DNA from: Alentia gelatinosa
Lineage: Eukaryota > Annelida > Polychaeta > Phyllodocida > Polynoidae
Length of the DNA stretch: 64,000 bases
Reading direction: 5' to 3'
NCBI GenBank assembly: GCA_950022655.1
Contig: OX465579.1
Span: forward strand, 78,875,193 to 78,939,192
A model generated the notes under the pieces. The model did not search any database and was not told the origin of the DNA. It saw only the letters and a list, made by a program, of their open reading frames with translations. Made by a program: the position numbers and the translations under genes. Numbering within the stretch: position 1 is the first letter of the stretch; each line of letters starts with the position of its first letter. Shown piece by piece: positions 1 through 11,771 of the stretch.

Positions 1-231
1 GGAACCAATTTTTCTCTTTCTGAATTATTTCTATTTCCATTTTTGAATCTTACACAGACATACCTACATAAATAGGGGAATCTTCCATCCAGAACTATTT
101 ATTTGTTTACCCTTACACATACGAATACCAGTTACTTTACGTTCTGGTACATTCAGTATAGATTGGTTACTGCACCTTTATGCAGTAATTATAGTGGGCC
201 CTGTATTTTAGTCAAGACCATCGTTGCGGGT

Positions 232-445
232 GCCCAAATATTATCATAGCCCTAAGACATCTAAGGACATGACGTACCAAATGCGGAAATTCACTTCCCG
301 TTAGAATTCAGCCATGAAACTTTAACACCAGTTAGGGACACATATAACCTACGATCACCTAAAATATGAAGATAATCAGCCGCTTGGATCTAACGATATT
401 AGTGTTTGAATCTGGTTGTATCAAATGCTGCTCTGGTGGCCGGTG
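232..445 (+). repeat. R1: first copy of an intra-monomer ~212-bp direct duplication
   Basis: From GCCCAAATATTATCATAGCC to CTCTGGTGGCCGGTG. The same sequence returns 368-369 bp downstream as R2, with roughly nine-tenths identity by eye. The best conserved parts are the GAATTCAGCCATGAAACTTT phrase and the TCTGGTTGTATCAAATGCTG phrase. R1 carries ATTAGTGTTTGAATC where R2 carries ATTCGCGTTTGAATC. The same pairing occurs in every monomer, so the duplication predates amplification of the array. Confidence 0.9.
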
Positions 446-482
446 TAGGCCTACTTAAGCAGTCGCTACTTTATGCAGCGAC
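445..482. repeat. Palindrome and hairpin in the monomer middle
   Basis: The perfect 10-bp palindrome GTAGGCCTAC (445-454) is followed by an inverted repeat, GTCGCT (462-467) and AGCGAC (477-482), with a 9-nt loop. Monomers with GCGGTCGCT instead of GCAGTCGCT gain a seventh pair (GGTCGCT/AGCGACC). No function is known; the sequence shows only the symmetry. Confidence 0.75.
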
Positions 483-601
483 CTTGACATTGACTGCACT
501 TGTTCCTGATAGATTGGCCATCAACCCCTGTCTGTGCTGAGCTCCTCACTCTCAGTCGAATAGATTGACGGGCTGACCGTACGAAGAATTTAACTCACTG
601 T

Positions 602-813
602 CGCCAAAATTATCATAGCCCAAGACATCTAAGGAGGATACCTACCAAACGTGGAAACTCACTTTCCGTTGGAATTCAGCCATGAAACTTTATCACCAGT
701 TAGGGACACATATAACCTATGATCAGCTAAAATATGAAGAAAATCAGCAGCTTGGATCTAACGATATTCGCGTTTGAATCTGGTTGTATCAAATGCTGCT
801 CTGGTGGCCAGTG
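602..813 (+). repeat. R2: second copy of the intra-monomer ~212-bp direct duplication
   Basis: From CGCCAAAATTATCATAGCCC to CTCTGGTGGCCAGTG. R2 copies of different monomers resemble each other far more than any R2 resembles its own R1, so the two halves have been homogenised separately. The LINE of this window sits at the left edge of an R2 copy, within TTATCATAGCCC. The tyrosine-recombinase element sits about 20 bp beyond the right edge of another R2 copy. Confidence 0.9.
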
Positions 814-883
814 TTCTGACATTGGGTGGCCATGATAAGAACTAACGTTTTCATTGACAGGTCCTGCCACCTGGTGTATTATA

Positions 884-898
884 AGGAACCAGGTTCCT
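884..898. repeat. Perfect short inverted repeat AGGAACC-A-GGTTCCT
   Basis: Two 7-bp arms flank a single A, and the structure is unchanged in nearly all monomers. Its 15-bp dyad with a 1-nt centre suits a dimeric protein site better than an RNA hairpin, because the loop is too tight. A binding role is inference. Confidence 0.6.
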
Positions 899-946
899 CA
901 CTACATTGATAACGCCTTAAACCTTCTCTCTTTCTGTCACACTCAG

Positions 947-999
947 TGGTCTAGAGGTAGAGTGTCTGCAAGGGAAACCTATGGTTGAGAGTTCAATCC
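947..999 (+). promoter_or_regulatory. tRNA-derived Pol III type-2 internal promoter (A box + B box) in the monomer
   Basis: The A box TGGTCTAGAGG (947-957) matches TRGYNNANNNG at every position. The B box GTTCAATCC (991-999) matches GWTCRANNC at every position. They lie 44 bp apart, the spacing found in intronless tRNAs, and the A box resembles tRNA-Glu or tRNA-Gly D-arms. The flanks do not form an acceptor stem: 940-946 and 1004-1010 give only two pairs. The T stem has a mismatch. This is therefore a tRNA-derived, SINE-like promoter and not a tRNA gene. The block recurs in every complete monomer, so the window holds about 49 copies. I noticed a B box broken at its last C only at 8894-8902 and 25822-25830. 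Transcription is inference. Confidence 0.75.
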
Positions 1000-1015
1000 C
1001 CTTCCATGCAGAGCG

Positions 1016-1024
1016 TTTTTTTTT
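1016..1024 (+). terminator. Oligo-T run downstream of the Pol III boxes
   Basis: Nine Ts follow the B box by 16 bp. Runs of four or more Ts on the coding strand stop Pol III. The run is 8 or 9 Ts in other monomers and never shorter than 8 in those I checked. A transcript from the A box would be about 80-90 nt. The role is inferred from position. Confidence 0.6.
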
Positions 1025-1057
1025 CAAGAGTCATAAAGATTCTTATAGGAACTTGAA

Positions 1058-1131
1058 GGTTGAGTGTTCAAATCCCCTTCCATCCAGACTTTTTTATATT
1101 TTTTTATGAGAGTCATAAAGATTCTTTTAGT
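1058..1131 (+). repeat. Partial tandem copy of the tRNA-derived 3' half (second B box, T-run)
   Basis: 983-1053 and 1058-1131 share the order GGTTGAGWGTTCAA, CCCCTTCCATSCAGA, a T-run, then GAGTCATAAAGATTCTT. The second copy has a B-box match GTTCAAATC (1066-1074) and a six-T run (1090-1095), but no A box upstream. It looks like a tandem duplication of the tail of a tRNA-derived SINE. The monomer head (TCTTCCATCCAGAAC, about 80-94) may be a third, weaker relic. Confidence 0.75.
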
Positions 1132-4100
1132 AACCAATTTTTCTCTTTCTGAATTATTTCTATTTCCATTTTTGAATCTTACACAGACATACCTACATAA
1201 ATAGGGGAATCTTCCATCCAGAACTATTTATTTGTTTACCCTTACACATACGAATACCAGTTACTTTACGTTCTGGTACATTCAGTATAGATTGGTTACT
1301 GCACCTTTATGCAGTAATTATAGTGGGCCTTGTATGTTAGTCAAGACCATCTTTGCGGGTGCCCAAATATTATCATAGCCCTAAGACATCTAAGGACATG
1401 ACATACCAAATGCGGAAATTCATTTCCCGTTAGAATTCAGCCATGAAACTTTAACACCAGTTAGGGACACATATAACCTACGATCACCTAAAATATGAAG
1501 ATAATCAGCCGCTTGGATCTAACGATATTAGTGTTTAAATCTGGTTGTATCAAATGCTGCTCTGGTGGCCAGTGTAGGCCTACTTAAGCGGTCGCTACTT
1601 TATGCAGCGACCTTGACATTGACTGCACTTGTTCCTGATAGATTGGCCATCAACCCCTGTCTGTGCTGAGCTCCTCACTCTCAGTCGAATAGATTGACGG
1701 GCTGACCGTACGCAGAATTTACCTCACTGTCGCCCAAATTATCATAGCCCAAGACATCTAAGGAGGATACGTACCAAACGTTGAAATTCACTTCCCGTTG
1801 GAATTCAGCCATGAAACTTTAACACCAGTTAGGGACACATATAACCTACGATCACCTAAAATATGAAGAAAATCAGCAGCTTGGATCTAACGATATTCGC
1901 GTTTGAATCTGGTTGTATCAAATGCTGCTCTGGTGGCCAGTGTTCTGACATTGGGTGGCCATGATAAGAACTAACGTTTTCATTGACAGGTCCTGCCACC
2001 TGGTGTATTATAAGGAACCAGGTTCCTCACTACATTGATAACGCCTTAAACCTTCTCTCTTTCTGTCACACTCAGTGGTCTAGAGGTAGAGTGTCTGCAA
2101 GGGAAACCTATGGTTGAGAGTTCAATCCCCTTCCATGCAGAGCGTTTTTTTTCAAGAGTCATAAAGATTCTTATAGGAAACTTGAAGGTTGAGAGTTCAA
2201 ATCCCCTTCCATCCAGACTTTTTTATATTTTTTTATGAGAGTCATAAAGATTCTTTTAGGAACCAATTTTTCTCTTTCTGAATTATTTCTATTTCCATTT
2301 TTGAATCTTACACAGACATACCTACATAAATAGGGGAATCTTCCATCCAGAACTATTTATTATTCACCCTTACACATACGAATACCAGTTACTTTACGTT
2401 CTGGTACATTCAGTATAGATTGGTTACTGCACCTTTATGCAGTAATTATAGTGGGCCCTGTATTTTAGTCAAGACCATCGTTGCGGGTGCCCAAATATTA
2501 TCATAGCCCTAAGACATCTAAGGACATGACGTACCAAATGCGGAAATTCACTTCCCGTTAGAATTCAGCCATGAAACTTTAACACCAGTTAGGGACACAT
2601 ATAACCTACGATCACCTAAAATATGAAGATAATCAGCCGCTTGGATCTAACGATATTAGTGTTTGGATCTGGTTGTATCAAATGCTGCTCTGGTGGCCGG
2701 TGTAGGCCTACTTAAGCAGTCGCTACTTTATGCAGCGACCTTGACATTGACTGCACTTGTTCCTGATAGATTGGCCATCAACCCCTGTCTGTGCTGAGCT
2801 CCTCACTCTCAGTCGAATAGATTGACGGGCTGACCGTACACAGAATTTAACTCACTGTCGCCAAAATTATCATAGCCCAAGACATCTAAGGAGGATACGT
2901 ACCAAACGTGGAAACTCACTTTCCGTTGGAATTCAGCCATGAAACTTTAACACCAGTTAGGGACACATATAACCTATGATCAGCTAAAATATGAAGAAAA
3001 TCAGCAGCTTGGATCTAACGATATTCGCGTTTGAATCTGGTTGTATCAAATGCTGCTCTGGTGGCCAGTGTTCTGACATTGGGTGGCCATGATAAGAACT
3101 AACGTTTTCATTGACAGGTCCTGCCACCTGGTGTATTATAAGGAACCAGGTTCCTCACTACATTGATAACGCCTTAAACCTTCTCTCTTTCTGTCACACT
3201 CAGTGGTCTAGAGGTAGAGTGTCTGCAAGGGAAACCTATGGTTGAGAGTTCAATCCCCTTCCATGCAGAGCGTTTTTTTTTCAAGAGTCATAAAGATTCT
3301 TATAGGAACTTGAAGGTTGAGTGTTCAAATCCCCTTCCATCCAGACTTTTTTATATTTTTTTATGAGAGTCATAAAGATTCTTTTAGGAACCAATTTTTC
3401 TCTTTCTGAATTATTTCTATTTCCATTTTTGAATCTTACACAGACATACCTACATAAATAGGGGAATCTTCCATCCAGAACTATTTATTTGTTTACCCTT
3501 ACAAATACGAATACCAGTTACTTTACGTTCTGGTACATTCAGTATAGATTGGTTACTGCACCTGTATGCAGTAATTATAGTGGGCCTTGTATGTTAGTCA
3601 AGACCATCTTTGCGGGTGCCCAAATATTATCATAGCCCTAAGACATCTAAGGACATGACATACCAAATGCGGAAATTCACTTCCCGTTAGAATTCAGCCA
3701 TGAAACTTTAACACCAGTTAGGGACACATATAACCTACGATCACCTAAAATATGAAGATAATCAGCCGCTTGGATCTAACGATATTAGTGTTTAAATCTG
3801 GTTGTATCAAATGCTGCTCTGGTGGCCAGTGTAGGCCTACTTAAGCGGTCGCTACTTTATGCAGCGACCTTGACATTGACTGCACTTGTTCCTGATAGAT
3901 TGGCCATCAACCCCTGTCTGTGCTGAGCTCCTCACTCTCAGTCGAATAGATTGACGGGCTGACCGTACGCAGAATTTACCTCACTGTCGCCCAAATTATC
4001 ATAGCCCAAGACATCTAAGGAGGATACGTACCAAACGTTGAAATTCACTTCCCGTTGGAATTCAGCCATGAAACTTTAACACCAGTTAGGGACACATATA

Positions 4101-4517
4101 ACCTACGATCACCTAAAATATGAAGAAAATCAGCAGCTTGGATCTAACGATATTCGCGTTTGAATCTGGTTGTATCAAATGCTGCTCTGGTGGCCAGTGT
4201 TCTGACATTGGGTGGCCATGATAAGAACTAACGTTTTCATTGACAGGTCCTGCCACCTGGTGTATTATAAGGAACCAGGTTCCTCACTACATTGATAACG
4301 CCTTAAACCTTCTCTCTTTCTGTCACACTCAGTGGTCTAGAGGTAGAGTGTCTGCAAGGGAAACCTATGGTTGAGAGTTCAATCCCCTTCCATGCAGAGC
4401 GTTTTTTTTCAAGAGTCATAAAGATTCTTATAGGAAACTTGAAGGTTGAGAGTTCAAATCCCCTTCCATCCAGACTTTTTTATATTTTTTTATGAGAGTC
4501 ATAAAGATTCTTTTAGG

Positions 4518-6776
4518 AACCAATTTTTCTCTTTCTGAATTATTTCTATTTCCATTTTTGAATCTTACACAGACATACCTACATAAATAGGGGAATCTTC
4601 CATCCAGAACTATTTATTATTCACCCTTACACATACGAATACCAGTTACTTTACGTTCTGGTACATTCAGTATAGATTGGTTACTGCACCTGTATGCAGT
4701 AATTATAGTGGGCCCTGTATTTTAGTCAAGACCATCGTTGCAGGTGCCCAAATATTATCATAGCCCTAAGACATCTAAGGACATGACGTACCAAATGCGG
4801 AAATTCACTTCCCGTTAGAATTCAGCCATGAAACTTTAACACCAGTTAGGGACACATATAACCTACGATCACCTAAAATATGAAGATAATCAGCCGCTTG
4901 GATCTAACGATATTAGTGTTTGAATCTGGTTGTATCAAATGCTGCTCTGATGGCCGGTGTAGGCCTACTTAAGCAGTCGCTACTTTATGCAGCGACCTTG
5001 ACATTGACTGCACTTGTTCCTGATAGATTGGCCATCAACCCCTGTCTGTGCTGAGCTCCTCACTCTCAGTCGAATAGATTGACGGGCTGACCGTACGCAG
5101 AATTTACCTCACTGTCGCCCAAATTATCATAGCCCAAGACATCTAAGGAGGATACGTACCAAACGTGGAAACTCCCTTTCCGTTGGAATTCAGCCATGAA
5201 ACTTTAACACCAGTTAGGGACACATATAACCTATGATCACCTAAAATATGAAGAAAATCAGCAGATTGGATCTAACGATATTCGCGTTTGAATCTGGTTG
5301 TATCAAATGCTGCTCTGGTGGCCAGTGTTCTGACATTGGGTGGCCATGATAAGAACTAACGTTTTCATTGACAGGTCCTGCCACCTGGTGTATTATAAGG
5401 AACCAGGTTCCTCACTACATTGATAACGCCTTAAACCTTCTCTCTTTCTGTCAGACTCAGTGGTCTAGAGGTAGAGTGTCTGCAAGGGAAACCTATGGTT
5501 GAGAGTTCAATCCCCTTCCATGCAGAGCGGTTTTTTTTCAAGAGTCATAAAGATTCTTATAGGAAACTTGAAGGTTGAGAGTTCAAATCCCCTTCCATCC
5601 AGACTTTTTTATATTTTTTTATGAGAGTCATAAAGATTCTTTTAGGAACCAATTTTTCTCTTTCTGAATTATTTCTATTTCCATTTTTGAATCTTACACA
5701 GACATACCTACATAAATAGGGGAATCTTCCATCCAGAACTATTTATTTGTTTACCCTTACACATACTAATACCAGTTACTTTACGTTCTGGTACATTCAG
5801 TATAGATTGGTTACTGCACCTTTATGCAGTAGTTATAGTGGGCCCTGTATTTTAGTCAAGACCATCGTTGCGGGTGCCCAAATATTATCATAGCCCTAAG
5901 ACATCTAAGGACATGACGTACCAAATGCGGAAATTCACTTCCCGTTAGAATTCAGCCATGAAACTTTAACACCAGTTAGGGACACATATAACCTACGATC
6001 ACCTAAAATATGAAGATAATCAGCCGCTTGGATCTAACGATATTAGTGTTTGAATCTGGTTGTATCAAATGCTGCTCTGATGGCCGGTGTAGGCCTACTT
6101 AAGCAGTCGCTACTTTATGCAGCGACCTTGACATTGACTGCACTTGTTCCTGATAGATTGGCCATCAACCCCTGTCTGTGCTGAGCTCCTCACTCTCAGT
6201 CGAATAGATTGACGGGCTGACCGTACGCAGAATTTAACTCACTGTCGCCAAAATTATCATAGCCCAAGACATCTAAGGAGGATACCTACCAAACGTGGAA
6301 ACTCACTTTCCGTTGGAATTCAGCCATGAAACTTTAACACCAGTTAGGGACACATATAACCTATGATCACCTAAAATATGAAGAAAATCAGCAGCTTGGA
6401 TCTAACGATATTCGCGTTTGAATCTGGTTGTATCAAATGCTGCTCTGGTGGCCAGTGTTCTGACATTGGGTGGCCATGATAAGAACTAACGTTTTCATTG
6501 ACAGGTCCTGCCACCTGGTGTATTATAAGGAACCAGGTTCCTAACTACATTGATAACGCCTTAAACCTTCTCTCTTTCTGTCAGTCTCAGTGGTCTAGAG
6601 GTAGAGTGTCTGCAAGGGAAACCTATGGTTGAGAGTTCAATCCCCTTCCATGCAGAGCGGTTTTTTTTCAAGAGTCATAAAGATTCTTATAGGAAACTTG
6701 AAGGTTGAGAGTTCAAATCCCCCTCCATCCAGACTTTTTTATATTTTTTTATGAGAATCATAAAGATTCTTTTAGG
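4518..6776. repeat. Mosaic monomers 5 and 6 at the copy A contraction
   Basis: Monomer 5 starts like monomer 17 (ACACATACGAA, GTTGCAGG, CTGATGGCC). It then carries monomer-20 variants (ACTCCCTTTCC, GCAGATTGG, CAGACTCAG) and returns to a 17-like tail (GCGGTTTTTTTTC, TTGAGAG). Monomer 6 starts like monomer 18 (ACATACTAAT) and ends like monomer 21 (CTAACTACATT, CAGTCTCAG). This alternation is what gene conversion or repeated unequal exchange leaves behind. It marks where three monomers were lost. Confidence 0.75.
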
Positions 6777-9700
6777 AACTAATTTTTCTCTTTCTGAATT
6801 ATTTCTATTTCCATTTTTGAATCTTACACAGACATACCTACATAAATAGGGGAATCTTCCATCCAGAACTATTTATTTACTTACCCTTACACATACGAAT
6901 ACCAGTTACTTTACGTTCTGGTACATTCAGTATAGATTGGTTACTGCACCTTTATGCAGTAGTTATAGTGGGCCCTGTATTTTAGTCAAGACCATCGTTG
7001 CGGGTGCCCAAATATTATCATAGCCCTAAGACATCTAAGGACATGACATACCAAATGCGGAAATTCACTTCCCGTTAGAATTCAGCCATGAAACTTTAAC
7101 ACTAGTTAGGGACACATATAACCTACGATCACCTAAAATATGAAGATAATCAGCCGCTTGGATCTAACGATATTAGTGTTTGAATCTGGTTGTATCAAAT
7201 GCTGCTCTGGTGGCCGGTGTAGGCCTACTTAAGCAGTCGCTACTTTATGCAGCGACCTTGACATTGACTGCACTTGTTCCTGATAGATTGGCCATCAACC
7301 CCTGTCTGTGCTGAGCTCCTCACTCTCAGTCGAATAGATTGACGGGCTGACCGTACACAGAATTTAACTGACTGTCGCCAAAATTATCATAGCCCAAGAC
7401 ATCTAAGGAGGATACCTACCAAACGTGGAAACTCACTTTCCGTTGGAATTCAGCCATGGAACTTTAACACCAGTTAGGGACACATATAACCTATGATCAC
7501 CTAAAATATGAAGAAAATCAGCAGCTTGGATCTAACGATATTCGCGTTTGAATCTGGTTGTATCAAATGCTGCTCTGGTGGCCAGTGTTCTGACATTGGG
7601 TGGCCATGATAAGAACTAACGTTTTCATTGACAGGTCCTGCCACCTGGTGTATTATAAGGAACCAGGTTCCTCACTACATTGATAACGCCTTAAACCTTC
7701 TCTCTTTCTGTCAGACTCAGTGGTCTAGAGGTAGAGTGTCTGCAAGGGAAACCTATGGTTGAGAGTTCAATCCCCTTCCATGCAGAGCGTTTTTTTTTCA
7801 AGAGTCATAAAGATTTTTATAGGAAACTTGAAGGTTGAGTGTTCAAATCCCCTTCCATCCAGACATTTTTATATTTTTTTATGAGAGTCATAAAGATTCT
7901 TTTAGGAACCAATTTTTCTCTTTCTGAATTATTTCTATTTCCATTTTTGAATCTTACACAGACATACCTACATAAATAGGGGAATCTTCCATCCAGAACT
8001 ATTTATTATTCACCCTTACACATACGAATACCAGTTACTTTACGTTCTGGTACATTCAGTATAGATTGGTTACTGCACCTGTATGCAGTAATTATAGTGG
8101 GCCTTGTATGTTAGTCAAGACCATCGTTGCGGGTGCCCAAATATTATCATAGCCCTAAGACATCTAAGGACATGACGTACCAAATGCGGAAATTCACTTC
8201 CCGTTAGAATTCAGCCATGAAACTTTAACACTAGTTAGGGACACATATAACCTACGATCACCTAAAATATGAAGATAATCAGCCGCTTGGATCTAACGAT
8301 ATTAGTGTTTGAATCTGGTTGTATCAAATGCTGCTCTGGTGGCCAGTGTAGGCCTACTTAAGCAGTCGCTACTTTATGCAGCGACCTAGACATTGACTGC
8401 ACTTGTTCCTGATAGATTGGCCATCAACCCCTGTCTGTGCTGAGCTCCTCACTCTCAGTCGAATAGATTGACGGGCTGACCGTACACAGAATTTAACTGA
8501 CTGTCGCCAAAATTATCATAGCCCAAGACATCTAAGGAGGATACCTACCAAACGTGGAAACTCACTTTCCGTTGGAATTCAGCCATGAAACTTTAACACC
8601 AGTTAGGGACACATATAACCTATGATCACCTAAAATATGAAGAAAATCAGCAGCTTGGATCTAACGATATTCGCGTTTGAATCTGGTTGTATCAAATGCT
8701 GCTCTGGTGGCCAGTGTTCTGACATTGGGTGGCCATGATAAGAACTAACGTTTTCATTGACAGGTCCTGCCACCTGGTGTATTATAAGGAACCAGGTTCC
8801 TCACTACATTGATAACGCCTTAAACCTTCTCTCTTTCTGTCAGACTCAGTGGTCTAGAGGTAGAGTGTCTGCAAGGGAAACCTATGGTTGAGAGTTCAAT
8901 CACCTTCCATGCAGAGCGGTTTTTTTTCAAGAGTCATAAAGATTTTTATAGGAAACTTGAAGGTTGAGTGTTCAAATCCCCTTCCATCCAGACATTTTTA
9001 TATTTTTTTATGAGAGTCATAAAGATTCTTTTAGGAACCAATTTTTCTCTTTCTGAATTATTTCTATTTCCATTTTTGAATCTTACACAGACATACCTAC
9101 ATAAATAGGGGAATCTTCCATCCAGAACTATTTATTATTCACCCTTACACATACGAATACCAGTTACTTTACGTTCTGGTACATTCAGTATAGATTGGTT
9201 ACTGCACCTGTATGCAGTAATTATAGTGGGCCTTGTATGTTAGTCAAGACCATCGTTGCGGGTGCCCAAATATTATCATAGCCCTAAGACATCTAAGGAC
9301 ATGACGTACCAAATGCGGAAATTCACTTCCCGTTAGAATTCAGCCATGAAACTTTAACACTAGTTAGGGACACATATAACCTACGATCACCTAAAATATG
9401 AAGATAATCAGCCGCTTGGATCTAACGATATTAGTGTTTGAATCTGGTTGTATCAAATGCTGCTCTGGTGGCCAGTGTAGGCCTACTTAAGCAGTCGCTA
9501 CTTTATGCAGCGACCTAGACATTGACTGCACTTGTTCCTGATAGATTGGCCATCAACCCCTGTCTGTGCTGAGCTCCTCACTCTCAGTCGAATAGATTGA
9601 CGGGCTGACCGTACGCAGAATTTACCTCACTGTCGCCCAAATTATCATAGCCCAAGACATCTAAGGAGGATACGTACCAAACGTTGAAATTCACTTCCCG

Positions 9701-11748
9701 TTGGAATTCAGCCATGAAACTTTAACACCAGTTAGGGACACATATAACCTACGATCACCTAAAATATGAAGAAAATCAGCAGCTTGGATCTAACGATATT
9801 CGCGTTTGAATCTGGTTGTATCAAATGCTGCTCTGGTGGCCAGTGTTCTGACATTGGGTGGCCATGATAAGAACTAACGTTTTCATTGACAGGTCCTGCC
9901 ACCTGGTGTATTATAAGGAACCAGGTTCCTCACTACATTGATAACGCCTTAAACCTTCTCTCTTTCTGTCACACTCAGTGGTCTAGAGGTAGAGTGTCTG
10001 CAAGGGAAACCTATGGTTGAGAGTTCAATCCCCTTCCATGCAGAGCGTTTTTTTTCAAGAGTCATAAAGATTCTTATAGGAAACTTGAAGGTTGAGAGTT
10101 CAAATCCCCTTCCATCCAGACTTTTTTATATTTTTTTATGAGAGTCATAAAGATTCTTTTAGGAACCAATTTTTCTCTTTCTGAATTATTTCTATTTCCA
10201 TTTTTGAATCTTACACAGACATACCTACATAAATAGGGGAATCTTCCATCCAGAACTATTTATTATTCACCCTTACACATACGAATACCAGTTACTTTAC
10301 GTTCTGGTACATTCAGTATAGATTGGTTACTGCACCTTTATGCAGTAATTATAGTGGGCCCTGTATTTTAGTCAAGACCATCGTTGCGGGTGCCCAAATA
10401 TTATCATAGCCCTAAGACATCTAAGGACATGACGTACCAAATGCGGAAATTCACTTCCCGTTAGAATTCAGCCATGAAACTTTAACACCAGTTAGGGACA
10501 CATATAACCTACGATCACCTAAAATATGAAGATAATCAGCCGCTTGGATCTAACGATATTAGTGTTTGGATCTGGTTGTATCAAATGCTGCTCTGGTGGC
10601 CGGTGTAGGCCTACTTAAGCAGTCGCTACTTTATGCAGCGACCTTGACATTGACTGCACTTGTTCCTGATAGATTGGCCATCAACCCCTGTCTGTGCTGA
10701 GCTCCTCACTCTCAGTCGAATAGATTGACGGGCTGACCGTACACAGAATTTAACTCACTGTCGCCAAAATTATCATAGCCCAAGACATCTAAGGAGGATA
10801 CGTACCAAACGTGGAAACTCACTTTCCGTTGGAATTCAGCCATGAAACTTTAACACCAGTTAGGGACACATATAACCTATGATCAGCTAAAATATGAAGA
10901 AAATCAGCAGCTTGGATCTAACGATATTCGCGTTTGAATCTGGTTGTATCAAATGCTGCTCTGGTGGCCAGTGTTCTGACATTGGGTGGCCATGATAAGA
11001 ACTAACGTTTTCATTGACAGGTCCTGCCACCTGGTGTATTATAAGGAACCAGGTTCCTCACTACATTGATAACGCCTTAAACCTTCTCTCTTTCTGTCAC
11101 ACTCAGTGGTCTAGAGGTAGAGTGTCTGCAAGGGAAACCTATGGTTGAGAGTTCAATCCCCTTCCATGCAGAGCGTTTTTTTTTCAAGAGTCATAAAGAT
11201 TCTTATAGGAACTTGAAGGTTGAGTGTTCAAATCCCCTTCCATCCAGACTTTTTTATATTTTTTTATGAGAGTCATAAAGATTCTTTTAGGAACCAATTT
11301 TTCTCTTTCTGAATTATTTCTATTTCCATTTTTGAATCTTACACAGACATACCTACATAAATAGGGGAATCTTCCATCCAGAACTATTTATTATTCACCC
11401 TTACACATACGAATACCAGTTACTTTACGTTCTGGTACATTCAGTATAGATTGGTTACTGCACCTGTATGCAGTAATTATAGTGGGCCTTGTATGTTAGT
11501 CAAGACCATCGTTGCGGGTGCCCAAATATTATCATAGCCCTAAGACATCTAAGGACATGACATACCAAATGCGGAAATTCACTTCCCGTTAGAATTCAGC
11601 CATGAAACTTTAACACCAGTTAGGGACACATATAACCTACGATCACCTAAAATATGAAGATAATCAGCCGCTTGGATCTAACGATATTAGTGTTTGAATC
11701 TGGTTGTATCAAATGCTGCTCTGGTGGCCGGTGTAGGCCTACTTAAGC

Positions 11749-11771
11749 GGTCGCTGCTTCATGCAGCGACC
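11749..11771. repeat. Perfect 9-bp stem hairpin variant (also at 23033-23055, 28677-28699, 39961-39983)
   Basis: The arms GGTCGCTGC and GCAGCGACC enclose the loop TTCAT. Only four monomers carry this form, and they are HOR partners (11 and 26; 21 and 36). In all others two substitutions (CTAC and TTTAT) shorten the stem to six or seven pairs with a 9-nt loop. The perfect form could be ancestral or a repaired version; the sequence cannot say which. Confidence 0.7.

Larger units (their letters stand above)
3..1131 (+). repeat. Reference satellite monomer (monomer 1)
   Basis: Used here to describe the anatomy shared by all monomers. In order it holds: a T-rich head (3-60); a unique stretch containing the phrase TAAATAGGGG (about 61-231); repeat R1 (about 232-445); a hairpin-rich middle with GTAGGCCTAC and the GTCGCT/AGCGAC stem (445-482); a second unique stretch (483-600); repeat R2 (about 602-813); a perfect short inverted repeat (884-898); a tRNA-derived Pol III block (947-1024); and a partial copy of that block's 3' half (1058-1131). 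The plus strand is chosen because the Pol III boxes read in that direction. The start point is arbitrary, since the array is circularly permuted. Confidence 0.93.

Noticed and set aside
562..581. CENP-B box-like site (GTCG ... GACGGG) in the monomer
   Set aside because: The CGGG half is present but lies 10 bp after the CG half, where the box needs 7, and the first T is missing. It does not match.
940..1010. A functional tRNA gene in each monomer
   Set aside because: The A and B boxes are perfect, but the acceptor strands do not pair and the T stem has a mismatch. It is tRNA-derived, not a tRNA.
1081..1130. Second complete Pol III unit at the monomer end
   Set aside because: A B-box match and T-run exist, but there is no A box at a usable distance upstream.
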